NCBI GenBank assembly: GCA_003427395.1
Contig: BFEA01000755.1
Coordinates: 267,093-312,118, forward strand
DNA from: Chara braunii
Lineage: Eukaryota; Streptophyta; Charophyceae; Charales; Characeae
Length of the DNA stretch: 45,026 nt
Direction of reading: 5' to 3'
Part shown: piece by piece, positions 1 through 10,818 of the stretch
Layout of the letters: each line of letters begins with the position of its first letter
Position numbering within the stretch: the stretch's first letter is position 1
Translations under genes and position numbers: made by a program
Notes under the pieces: generated by a model
Database searches by the model: none
Told to the model about the DNA's origin: nothing
What the model saw: the letters and a program-made list of their open reading frames with translations, nothing else

Positions 1-70
1 GAAAGAGAGAGAGAGGGCAGCTTGCCAGCGACACAGAGGGTGGTTGCCTGTAAACAACAGAGCACAGGGG

Positions 71-74
<4 letters not shown>

Positions 75-110
<36 letters not shown>

Positions 111-148
111 TGGAGGACAGTTTCTTGCTGAACGAAACGCATAGGGGC

Positions 149-211
<63 letters not shown>
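75..211. repeat. (GA)n microsatellites, two tracts
   Basis: Two pure GA tracts (75-108 and 152-211) are each preceded by a similar lead (gcacaggggg-cac and gcatagggg-ccac), so the block looks like a duplicated unit that expanded. Translations through it (RERERE) are not coding. Confidence 0.95.
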
Positions 212-213
<2 letters not shown>

Positions 214-2570
214 CATGGGCCTGTCCCGGTCACAATGGCAAGAACGGAGCAGGTACTAGCCTTCAAGGGGGGGAAGTTATATTTCGAATACAACAATTTT
301 CTCGTCTTGAAATTTGAATATAAGACATGTGTATTGTTTTTTAATAGAATGCATATGTGTTATATTCGAAGTGCCCTTGTATTCAAAGAAAATTGTTTAA
401 CTTTTCAAAAAACGTTTTTTTTGGAAAACTTGAATACAACACATGTGCGTTATGTTCGGGGGAAGATGGTAGCTCAGGAAAGCGTAGATCAGAAAACTTG
501 GTCCTCCGCTAAACCGCTTGCACTTTTGTCCTTCAAACTTGGCACTAGAGATCTCAGACTCCACCCCACTTTCCTAAAATGCTTGCCCTGCAGGCCCAGC
601 AGGCCGGAGGAGTTGTGGGGAGGCTCGCTGTGAAATTGCACACAAACCGGCTGTTGAACCAGCGTGTCTGGGGCGTTGTGGGGAGGTTTGTAGCGATACT
701 AGTGCAAATCGTTCGTTGGACTGGGTATAGGCACGAAAGACTATTTGAACCGTCTAGTCGCTGGTCACCTCCAAAATTTCGCTAGGATAACCGGAGTTGT
801 TGATGTTGAGGACGAAACTGAACGTGAAGTTGCCCCGAGTGCGTACGAGGCAGGAAAAAAGGTAGTGGCGGGAGAAAAACGGCTATGGCGGATGAGGTAA
901 TCATACCCCGCTTGTCTCGCGGTGAGAAAGAAGGAGAAGGAGATGTAAACAGGCATTTTTCGGGATGGGCGGTCCTGAATTTGAAGTTAGTTTAGTCAGA
1001 AAGTTAGCAGATAGTGAGTTAGTAAGAAAAAAGTATTGCACGAAGGGGACTGAAAAATGAATAAGGCATGAGGAAAATTTGATATCATCTCACTCGATTC
1101 TTTATAGAATGTGGCGAAGTGAAATGCTAAGTTGGGGTTTTATGACATTGCAAGTCGAAAGACAATGTCAAAATTAGTTGCAGAGTATTACTTGTGGCGG
1201 TATAGGTATTGGGGCTGCACGCAGGGGTGACGTGGCTTGATTGGTGAGGGAGTAAATATTACGTAACTCGGTCGTCTCTTGCCCATTTTAAGCAAACTAA
1301 CATGCTAAACAGGGTTTTTTTAGGTATGGCGAGTCAGCTCGTCGTGTTACATGTTGGTTTTAGTACGTGGTAAGGGCACTACAGGATTTAGGTGTTGCAA
1401 GTGCGGATGTGTCTTCTCATGTTCTAACGAAAAATCCAGTCTCATTTTGCATATTTCGTGAGTAACGGAGCGAAATTCCTGGTCGTGGTCATCACCCCCA
1501 AAGTCGTGCTATATTTTGATCGTCGTCATGTTGGTGATCTCATTGATAGTTGTACTCGTATTCGTGTTTGTTTTAGTTGTGGTCGTCTACAGTGCGCGTC
1601 GTGGTTTCCTTACTTTCGGTCGTTGCTGCTCATCTCGTTCGAGGCCTTCTTTCCGCTGGTCGTAGGTGCTCATGTTGGTGGATTTACTGTTGTCGTAAGG
1701 TTGTGTTTGTCATCTGCGTACTCGTCCCGCTCGTGATCTACTTTCCCCCTGACTTTGAACGAGTTGGCCAAGCCACGGCGAAGTGCATTCATGCACTAGA
1801 TTATGCAACCAGATTGAAAGGAGAGAGAGTGGGAGGGGTTTGAAGGGAGAGGGGGGAATCATGAGCAAGAGGAAGTGAGTGGTCGTGACGTGATTGTTCT
1901 TCGCAAAGGCCATCCCCGACTGGTTGCACCTGCTTTCAAGTTCCCAGACTACGGGCCATAGTGAATCTGACCGTTATCACAGACCAGGTGCAACAAGGAA
2001 GGGACTGCGAGAGAAACGAGAGAGAGAGAGGGAACTTACCCAGCAAGTTGGCCGTGCGTGATGAACCGAAAGTCGAGCTACGTGCCAAACTGCAAGGTCG
2101 TCAGCGAGCGCAAAAGTGAGTTTCTCTCGAAGGGTCAAACTGTCGACTCATAATGGACGAAGATAAAAGGAATCCAATTGTTTAATTAAAACAAAGCATT
2201 GCGATGGTCTCAACGGATGTTATCGCCATGTGATTCTACCTAGTGCTTTGAATGACAAAGTAAAGAGATTCAACTAAGTGCGGGTAAACAACGGGAGTAA
2301 CTATGACTCTCTAGAGATAGTAAAAAAAATCACTAGCTAATTAGGGACAAACATGAAGGGATTAATGAGATTCTCGTTGTTCCTATCAACCATTCTATAC
2401 AACAGGGGGCGGTCGTCCTCATAAGATGCAACCGCGATGTTGTGGTAGCAGCCATTGTACGACTGAGCCCGGTCAAGATCCGGAGAAAGTTATTAGGGAA
2501 AGGGGTGGGTTCTGATTGAGCGCAGCCTTTTTAAGCTACGTACTCATGTTTTGATTATAGGCTGCAGCGG

Positions 2571-2658
2571 GAGGAAGTAATAAAGTTCGACACAGAAGAA
2601 AGGCGTTAGGATTTGAGGAAGTGATAAAGCTCGACAAGGAGAAACAACGTTACGATTT
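2571..2658 (+). repeat. Two 44-bp tandem units in R copy 1
   Basis: The sequence GAGGAAGTRATAAAGYTCGA recurs at 2571 and 2615, and the lead of a third unit follows at 2659. The spacing is exactly 44 bp, with scattered substitutions between the units. Confidence 0.75.
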
Positions 2659-3289
2659 GAGGAAGCGGTCAGACGACAAAGGAGGTTATCATTGCGATAC
2701 GGAGGTTTGTTAGAATGCGGTTACTCTTCCTTTTGGGCCGTGATTTAGTTATCTTCACTACGTCTTGACCGCTATTGCAGGACCCTCAGACGACTGAAGG
2801 TTTCAATGCCCTCTCATGCGAGTATGAGTGCACCCCCCCTCGATCTAAGCGACTAAATAATTATTCATCTGCCATTCTTACACTCAATGTAGTCTATTGG
2901 TCCGGAGAGGGAGGCGGTAGACGGGATTGCAACTCGTAGTCTGTACCAAGGCCTCTATGGGAGGTTTGCCCTACCCATTGCAGGAGCTCTGACGGAGTCT
3001 GGGCAAGATTCTGGAGGCAGAGAACAGTCACGTATAACTTATCCGCTCTCATGTGAACCCATCATACCCCTATCGATTACATCTTTCTAGTTTGGCTGAG
3101 AGATGTGCATATGTTCCCATATGATTTTTATTTCATTTTTGAACCTGATCAGATTAATTGGAAGGAACGCATACGTAAAAATTCAGTTTCATTTTGTTTT
3201 GACTAAAAATCAGACTAAGGGATAAATCGGGGTGAAGGTGGGCGGAAGATAGTTTTGTTTGCGTTGATTGAATATCCGTTATTCAATTT

Positions 3290-3815
3290 TGTTTCCTCTG
3301 CAACTAGACAATGTGAATTCGGTCAGGTCTAGTTGTTGTAAACATTTGTTGATTTGTCTTCTTGGTAGCCAAGCAATGTGGCTTCGGTCAGGTTTGATTG
3401 TTGTATTGTTTTGTCTTCTTGACGGTTATTTAATTTTGTTTCCAATGCAACTAGACAATGTGACTTCCGTCAGGTCTAGTTGTTGTAAACCTTCGTTGAC
3501 TTGTCTTATTGGCAACCAATCAATGTGGTTTTGGTCAGGTTTGAGTGTTGTATTGCTTTGTCTTCTTGAAAGTCAGGTAATGTAGTTTCGATTAAGTATG
3601 ATTCTCGTACCTCCGTAAAGTTGTTATCCGTGCTGCTAGGCAATGTGACTTCGGTTTGGTCTAGCTGACTATGTTGTATCGTTTTATTCCTTACCCCAAC
3701 CAGATAATGTGGCTTCGGTCTGATATGATTGTTGTTTTTGTGGTGATTTGTTTGTTGAAAGGGTTTAAAAGTTGGGTAATGTGGTTTCAGTCAGATCTGA
3801 CCACTTGCTTTATTT
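3290..3815 (+). repeat. Array of about eight stem-loop units, class B
   Basis: A loop close to AATGTGRCTTCGGTCAG recurs about every 75 bp. Each copy is flanked by arms that pair: CAACTAGAC/GTCTAGTTG perfectly in the units near 3302 and 3449, GCTAGGC/GTCTAGC near 3636, CAAGC/GTTTG near 3370, and a seven-pair stem with wobbles near 3775. Pairs of units also form a longer period of about 150 bp. Loop sequence is kept while stem sequence changes. The array lies in R copy 1 directly before the related class A units. Confidence 0.75.
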
Positions 3816-3844
3816 TTTAGGAAGGAATTTTGTGAAGGGTTAAA

Positions 3845-4185
3845 CATTGTTTCCAAGCCGAATGGTTTAGTTTGAAGCCGGACACTGAAGTCACACACTA
3901 AGCACAAAAGGGTATAATTGAAAATACTTATTTATATTTGCGTGTGAACATGCAACTGGACATTGTTTCCAAGCCGAATGGTTCAACCTAAGCCATATTA
4001 CGAAGAAGAAAAATAAAGTCAAAAGTATAATTGAAAAATAAATTGGGCAAGCTGAGCATTGTTTCTAAGCTGAATGACTTTATCCCCTGCCCATATTTTT
4101 TAGAACAAGTCAGAAAGTTACTCAATTTTATATATTTAAACAGTTCAAGGCAACTAGGCATTATTTCTAAGTTTAATGATTTAGC
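3845..4185 (+). repeat. Four decayed stem-loop units, class A
   Basis: Four units near 3848, 3960, 4057 and 4163 carry a core close to CATTGTTTCTAAGCYGAATG, the reverse complement of the array at 15890-16775. Pairing of the flanking arms is good in the first unit (six pairs including wobbles) and weaker in the others, so this copy of the array is eroded. Confidence 0.75.
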
Positions 4186-4389
4186 GTCATGTCATATGTA
4201 AGATGGGTAAAATGGATAATCATCTTGAGGATCAATGAACTATCTTATGTGGAAACAACTTATGATTTGTTTCAGAGTACTTACCCATTGTGGTATGAAC
4301 TTGCATGTAGTTGAATGAGAATTCTACTTACTTTGGGTCGTAGCTTTGATAAGTAGTTGTTTTAGATGCTCGCTACGCGCTGGAGTTGT

Positions 4390-4790
4390 AGGAGTTAGTT
4401 CAATTTCTGCATTTTATGAGATAAATTTATTTTTTCATACTTAACTTTGTATAAATTTTAAAAATTTGCTTTCGCTAAGGGAAGTGCAACCCAAATTTTT
4501 GCATATCAAAGGAGTTAGTCAAATTTCAATTTTTGTATGGGTTCATCTCTGGCTTAGTAAAAGTCTGAGAAACCTACTTTCCTAGGGGAGGTGCTGCCAA
4601 AATTTGTACTAAATCAGGGAGTTAGAAAAAATTTCACTTTGTGAAGTCAAAATTATTTTCAGTTTCGTATTTAACCTTGTATAAATTCAAGAAATACATT
4701 TTTCTAAAGAGAATGTTGCCAAAATTTTCTTAGTTTTAAGGATTTATATTATATTTTTATAAGAAAAACTTTGGTCATCCACCCTGTATA
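4390..4790 (+). repeat. Degenerate tandem repeat of about 125 bp, R copy 1
   Basis: Recurring phrases (AAATTTGYATAAA, GGGAAGTGCWRCCAAAATTT, GGAGTTAGTCAAATTTCA) appear three to four times here. The reverse complement occurs at 15370-15720 and 25590-25990, so it is a fixed internal part of R. Confidence 0.65.
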
Positions 4791-6262
4791 GAGCAGATGT
4801 TGTTAAAACTCTTCTTATTCTTATGACACACTTTGAAAGATAGATTTAAGATTGTCTTTTGATCACTTGAGTGAGATGTAATATGGGTATATATTATTTA
4901 TGCACTTATCGTTTAGTTTGAAAATTAGTTTGTGCCGTGTTACAAAAATAATTTTGACTATTTCGACTCAAAAGATGATTAGTTTCAGCTTATCTTATGA
5001 TGATCGTCTTCTGTTATCTTTTGATAAACAGGTTGGTTGGTGATTTGTCGGTTCACGACACAACTTTGCTTACACTTGTACTTCAACTTGACTCCTTAGC
5101 CCTTATATTTGATGTGTTTCTTTGAGGTTTTAACCAGATTTAAGAACTGTTTGTTTTTATGGAAAGTTTAACAATGGTTGGGGTCTGAGTGTGTAAGGTG
5201 TGGTGTGAGTTACAGAGAACAGTACAGTTGACCACATTGGTGTATGACAATGTGACTTTTGTGTGCGCGTATGTTTTATGCAGGTTAGTGTCTTGAGCTT
5301 GGTATACGAGCCTTACCTAGGAGACAGGGAGAATGACAACCATATGTCGCACGATCTACATACCTGATGGATTTATTTTTTTCCCTTTCGATTTTATCTT
5401 GAGTCTTGATTGATATGTAGGTGTTGGAATGCTTGTTTATTTACTGATTGATTTTGTTTGTTAAAGTTTTATAGTTGAACGTTAAGGTCCTTAGCGGTTG
5501 TCAAAGTCAAACTCCTTGACCTGTTTCAGGTCTCCGATGATGGAACCCCACTTTCAGTGTTAGGGGTATTCAACCTCTACAAAGGGCCAAGGCCCGCCTA
5601 ACACTCGCATGCGCAAGGTGCAGAAGAGGGTAGGATTCGCAACCGTCTTTGCGATTGTCTGGCGTCGAGAGATTAACTCTTCAAGGCACGTGTCAGTCGA
5701 CACTTAAGTGTCGAAAACGACCCTCAAGACCATTGAGGGCCACATGATTATGGGTACCATGAAGTACGCCATCACCGTGAGTACTTGCACATTCATGTAT
5801 GGCTAGCCGATGTGACCAAGGTTTACGTCGCCGCAAAATTTATTCAGAGTTTTAATTGTGACGTTCGACTTTTTTTTTCTGTTGTCAAAGATTATGAGTC
5901 AGATACAAAAAAGGGACTAAGCGTGATTTGTGTATGAGATAGTTGGTTTTGTTTTTGAGTGGTGTATCGCGTGGTTAGATAAACCGTCCTAGTCGACTGA
6001 CGTCGAGTCGCACTTGGGACATCAGCCTCCAGAGCGACGGCTCGCGTATAAGTCCGATTAAGGCGTGCGACCACATGTACCCATATGCTACAACAATTGC
6101 AACTGAGTAGTTTTTGCATGTGGTTCAGTAGCTCGACAGGGATACGTGTGTCAAAGGGTGGTGGCAACCCCTTGGGTAGAGGTAAGTTGTACCTCGCGTC
6201 ACCCTATCTTGTCATAGGGGTTCTCGCGAGGTATGGTTGACGCACTCGGTCGGAGCGGTGAA

Positions 6263-7338
6263 AGCCCCACCGAGAAAAAGTCCTCCACAAATCCTGCGTG
6301 ACGTGGCCGGGAGGGTCTGCATACAAGACCGATGCGCTCGACACCGTTGTTCATTCACCTTCTTCCTCGTAGTCATCCCTCCCCTTTTCTTCGACTTGTT
6401 CTTCCTCGTTCTTCAACTTCTTCTTTTTCATATGCTCTCTATCTTCGTTAATTTGCATGCCTCTCTATCTTGACCGCGCAGTCGTGTTGAGCTACAATCA
6501 AAATGAGCGACATTGGAAACTATGTTAGTGTGGCGAGTGAGTATCGACATTGACATCTGAGTTCATTATATTGCTCTTATTTGGTTGGTACCTCGGGGCA
6601 TTGTTCTTTTTTTTTTCTGCTTGGTACACGACTATTTGGTCTACAGTGTGATATTGCAAGTTGATTCTCCATCGATTGCTCTCACTCCCTCATGCACTCA
6701 TTGTTTTTCTCCCTATTGTGCAAGCCCTCCTTTTCCTTCCTCCTCTGTGCGACCTCTTCTTATGGTCAACCTTCCTCGTGCACATGTGTTATTTTTCTCT
6801 ATTCATGCTTTTGACCTCTCTCTCACGCCACGCCCTCTTCTTCTTCTTCTACCATGCATCCTGCTCCTCTTTTACCGTGTGCCCTATTGATTTCATTCGC
6901 ACTCTCTCATAATTTTCTTCTTATGCGCACCTGCTTCCTCCTGCACGCATCTTCCTTTCTGCTCCCGTACATCACTTTCCTTCTTGTCGTGCGTCTCATG
7001 CCCCTCTCTGGCCGCCATCTTGCTCCTTCCACCGCGCGGTCTTTCTTGTTGCAATGCCCTTCATCGTCCTCACATTGCACGTTCGTCGTTTTACCGCACC
7101 GCGTCGTGCTCATCCTCACCTCCGAGGTCCCAGTCCCTCGTATGCCAGACTGAAGCAGGCCGACTTCATTCAAAGTGCTGCTATCGCGTCGGGATGTCGA
7201 GGATCTCCCAGACATGAATCTTCCTCAAAATCAAGGCAGTTTCATTAAGATAAGTTAAATAAGTTTACGAAAATAAAACGTAAAAAAAAAATAAATAAAT
7301 AAATATATAAAGGTTAACGAGAAATAAAATAATATATA
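6263..7338. other. No gene seen; pyrimidine-rich stretch between R copy 1 and a hAT element
   Basis: The plus strand is strongly C/T-rich (6350-7150), giving several short overlapping ORFs with S/L/F-rich or, in antisense, R-rich translations that show no domain. An AT-rich strip (7250-7346) ends in the duplicated target site of the following transposon. Confidence 0.6.
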
Positions 7339-7346
7339 TATATAAC

Positions 7347-8105
7347 CAGGGTAACCGGCATTTGGGACGGGCCGAACACTCGAACCCGAACGCCCGAACG
7401 TATGGGACCCCTTGGAGATGCGTTCAGCCGTTCGGGCCGAACACGGACCAAAAAAAAAAAAAAAAAAAAAAAGACATCAAAAAAAATCTGAAAAACAAAA
7501 TTATTATGGAAAACAATAAATTAAACACGATTTGCCTGAGCATTACATCCGAATTCCTTACCAAATTTGAAATAAAAATAAAAAACGGAAAACAAATACT
7601 AATAATAAAAATAAATAAAAATAAAAAGAGAATTAAATTTAGTGAGTGCGCGAGCATGTTTTTAACACTGCCATCTTTGGCGATTTTTCATTTTTTTTTT
7701 GGCATAGCTAAATGCCCTGAACATTTACAGATGTTTACTTCACATGATACAAAAACCACTAAAAAAGTTTCAAAAAATAATAAAATTGTTTAGATCCTGA
7801 ACTAAAGTGAAAACAAAAAGTAAAAAGTAAAAAAATACGTGGGCGAGCACGTTTTGACACCGCCATCTTTGGAGATTTTTAATTCTTATTTGGCTTAGCC
7901 AAATAACTTGAAAATTTACAGGCATGTACCTCACGTCATAGAGAAATCACAAACAAAAATTCAGAAAACAATAATTATTTTTAGGCCCCGAAAGAATTTG
8001 TGGCGGGGGCCGAACGCCGCCAGGTTCGGATCCCGTACGGGACCCCGAACGCCCGTACATACGGAGGTCTGCCCGGGGATCTGTACGTACAGGCTGGTGA
8101 CCCTG
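7347..8105 (+). mobile_element. Non-autonomous hAT-type DNA transposon, 759 bp, copy 1
   Basis: The ends are CAGGGTAACC (7347) and GGTGACCCTG (8105), terminal inverted repeats differing at one position. The direct repeat tatataac stands immediately outside both ends (7339-7346 and 8106-8113): a perfect 8-bp target-site duplication. An 8-bp duplication plus a CAGGG end is the known pattern of hAT elements. Both subterminal regions are packed with CGAACG/CGTTCG words, plausible transposase binding sites. The core is A-rich with a poly-A run near 7450-7472. It encodes no transposase, so it would need one in trans. A second, inverted copy lies at 26989-27734. Confidence 0.92.
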
Positions 8106-8179
8106 TATATAACGACTAACTTTCCTAAACTGTCAAATATCGGGCCCGCTTTATAACAATCAGCCTAGACCTAACTAGC

Positions 8180-8396
8180 TCACCTTACTTCGAAACCCGA
8201 GATCTCCAAGGTAAGGTGAAATAGTGATCCTCGTGATGTCTCAGGGTCTTGCCTTAGCTCCTCATTAAAAGGAGCTAGCTCAGAGGCAAGAAGGACTCGA
8301 TCTCCAGATCCGCTGCTTAGTACTCCACACCTAAACCTACTGGGCTAACTCCTACTTCAAGTAGACGTGGAGCAGCCCAGACATAAATTGAGTACT
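8180..8396 (-). repeat. Cluster of nested hairpins with a tRNA-like segment
   Basis: Several perfect short inverted repeats are packed together: TCACCTTAC/GTAAGGTGA (8180-8188, 8211-8219); TAGCTCCT/AGGAGCTA (8255-8262, 8270-8277) inside an outer CTTGCCT/AGGCAAG; and TAGTACTC/GAGTACTA enclosing CTGGGCT/AGCCCAG and CTACTT/AAGTAG (about 8318-8396). On the minus strand, about 8370-8300, TTAGCCCAGTAGG followed by GAGATCGAGTCC resembles the A and B boxes of a tRNA-derived sequence. This may be a SINE relic or a fold-back element. No full tRNA cloverleaf is claimed. Confidence 0.5.
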
Positions 8397-8409
8397 AGGC
8401 TCGGTTAGG

Positions 8410-10132
8410 CTAGAAATTTGAGGCCAACTCCCGTTTGTAAGCAAAAGAAAGTTTGGTTTGTCTGCCGTAGCCGCACCGCGGTAGGCATTTTTTGAGTCTC
8501 TTGGCTGCCTTGACCGCTAGGCTGGGGTTTATATTAATTTCTAACTTACATTCGAGTCGACGATGGAGTGAGCCGTTGATCCCGTACACCGACACGCTTA
8601 TCGCTCGTTTGCCAAACAAAAATATTAACCTTATCGACCCCTCAACCTCTGTGGTAAAGAAATTTTTGATGCTTTTCATGCTCCTTACTTTTATCATGCA
8701 TCGTGACAAGGCACATTGCTTTGTGCATGTTTGGTTTAGGCGCCTTCCAGCCATCGAGGCCATCGTGTAGACTTGGTTATAATAAACTGAACCCTCGACC
8801 CCTTTGGTCGAAAAGTATTATCACCGATCATGGCCGTGATAGTGTGCGTCTGAATAACGCACGTGCGTTCTAACTGAATTTACTTATTGATAAGCCTCGA
8901 CCTCAATGGTCGAGGAAGTCGTCTCAAAGTGTCGTGCAAAAACAAGCGCATTTTTAGCCTCAAACTGACTCTGTCATGATGGTTGATTTCATTGCTTTGT
9001 AAAAACATGCCCCGACAACGTTTCGGTCCTGGATGACTCACAAAAGTGAAGAAGGTAAGAATGAATCGTCCTTTAGATTTTGAAAAGATACACAAGCATG
9101 TTACTTTGTCTCCTCCTTGGCTACCATGACTAATACATAACGTTCCAATCTTTTCACTTCGTGTTTTGTTGAGACTCATACCTGATAAAAAAAGAAAAAA
9201 TAAAACTATTTATGTTTTAAGAACCGATATTGGCTCCACAAAGCATTTTACTTTGCAGTTAGGAGAGTTTAGCTGCCAACCAAAAAGTTGCGGGATAGGA
9301 TGGCAGGCTTCAGACCCGTCCACAGGTCGTAGCTGCCCCTGCTATCGGTAGCTCAGATGCGTCTTCCACAAAACGCCCCACCGTTCCCCCGACGGGGGGA
9401 GTGGTGGTTTAATGCACCTCTTAACAATATATGGGCCCAAGCAAGGCCCAAAGTGTCCTGAATACACAAATACCTGAGTGGTTCACACTATTGATGAGAT
9501 TTTGTACTTCTTGCGTCTCTCACTCTCAATCAACACTTATCATGTTGCACAGTACCCGTTGGACAATTCTTGGACAATTCGGTCAAGGCCAAATATTTAC
9601 AAGAGGATTTATATTTGTGGCAGTAAATGAAATAAAAGAGGGTTACCCAAAGATGAGCTTACATTCGAGGGGAAGACTTGTACTTAAATTCAAACCAGGC
9701 AAGCAATTTGGTGAACATTCTTACTCACAGCTCGATTGTACAATGGAAAAACACTCCCTCAATAAACACCCTTGCATCGATATATGATTGTGTACAAGGA
9801 AATGTTAAAGACATAGAAAAATGAAGTATAAGGTTAAGCCACTAGTAGATGGCCCCATGTAACTGGAGGACCTGTTTTGAGTCTCTCCAAAAATTTAGGA
9901 GGTCAAGCGCCATAGATAAAATGAATTGGCGATCTCCGAAAGGGGCCGCGGGAGAGCAAGGTCAAATATGGAAGTCAAAATGGAGGGATCGGTCGAAACG
10001 CTTCCACCGGCGCTACGACATGTCAGACCAAGCGCTAAGCTCCCAGTAACAAGGGCTTATGTGTCTGCCGTATTCCGTGTGTTGGTACCTCTGTTGTCTC
10101 TGCTTTTATCTTTTACTGAACTTTAATCAGGA
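8410..10132. other. No gene recognised; small hairpin repeats and the likely LINE A leader
   Basis: The longest ORF here (117 codons, minus strand, 8410-8763) shows no recognisable domain. A short hairpin motif of the type CTCGACC..NTGGTCGAG occurs near 8634, 8791 and 8896. A strong hairpin pairs CCACC..CCCCC with GGGGG..GGTGG at 9378-9407. The part just before 10133 should contain the 5' untranslated region of LINE A, but I cannot place its start. Confidence 0.5.
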
Positions 10133-10818
10133 GTGGCGTACTTGGTAAAGCAGGATAACTTGAATGGCGTATGTGGTGATGGACGAAAGGGTAAATCAAC
10201 GTGGAGCTCGCTCTGCACCACCGGACTCGGGATCGATAGGGAAGATAAGGAAAAATTAAGGGAGTTGATGCGCTTATGTTACAAAGAGGGTATCATGTCC
10301 TCAAATATTGACCCGAGTGAGATGATCATGGAAGAACGGGAGGTGAGATTTAAATTGAATGAGAGGATCGACAGAGTAGAGATAGATTGGTTGAAAGAAT
10401 ATACAGTGACGGTAATCTTTCGAGAAGGTATGAGATTCCTACCCAAGAAAGTCAAATGCGATCATATAGTGTGCACCTATGAAGATGATAAGACTCAGGA
10501 TGAAAACTTCGAGGCGGAGAATTTCAGACCAGGAAGAGTGAAGGTGAAAAGTTTGAACGTGGTCTCCTGCATTGCAAAATCAAGGGAGATCACGGCATGG
10601 ATGGTCGCACAATGACACAACGAAATCACTGTGGGCATGGATACCTACGAACTTGAATTCAAGCCATGGCTATCGAAGACTAAACTTCGGGATCAAAGAC
10701 GAGAGGAGGACGAATGGACATTCTGGGAAGTAGTTGTCCAAGTGTCGTTAGATTCTTTTTTCTACATTAAGGCACACGTGGCGAATGCAATTGGTCCTAG
10801 AATTCGTACCCATCCAAC

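Larger units (their letters stand above)
1..6262 (+). mobile_element. Unclassified long non-coding repeat R, copy 1 (left end outside the window)
   Basis: Homologous to the reverse complement of 13228-20306 and 24087-32416. Homology is clear from about 2770 to 6262; before that the G/T-rich (GTTGTTGC-like) composition agrees but alignment by eye fails, so the left part is inferred. Shared blocks include 2770-3040 (matching 17030-17330 and 27830-28090), 5220-5400 (matching 25000-25140) and 5500-6262 (matching 13228-14040 and 24087-24890). The right end is set where the copies stop matching, at a sequence close to CGCACTCGGYCGGAGCGG. A subterminal hairpin pairs TACCTCGCG (6190-6198) with CGCGAGGTA (6225-6233). 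No ORF of convincing length, no reverse transcriptase or transposase and no terminal direct repeats were seen. The class is unknown. Confidence 0.7.

Noticed and set aside
44-259. Arg-Glu repeat ORF
   Set aside because: Pure translation of GA microsatellites.
6237-7217. Cluster of overlapping short ORFs
   Set aside because: Caused by C/T-rich composition; all six frames give low-complexity products and none has a domain.
8410-8763. Minus-strand ORF of 117 codons
   Set aside because: No recognisable domain, no repeat of it elsewhere in the window, and it overlaps a plus-strand ORF of similar quality.
9378-9407. GC-rich hairpin as a transcription terminator
   Set aside because: Intrinsic terminators of this form are bacterial; this is nuclear plant DNA and no T-run of the right kind follows.
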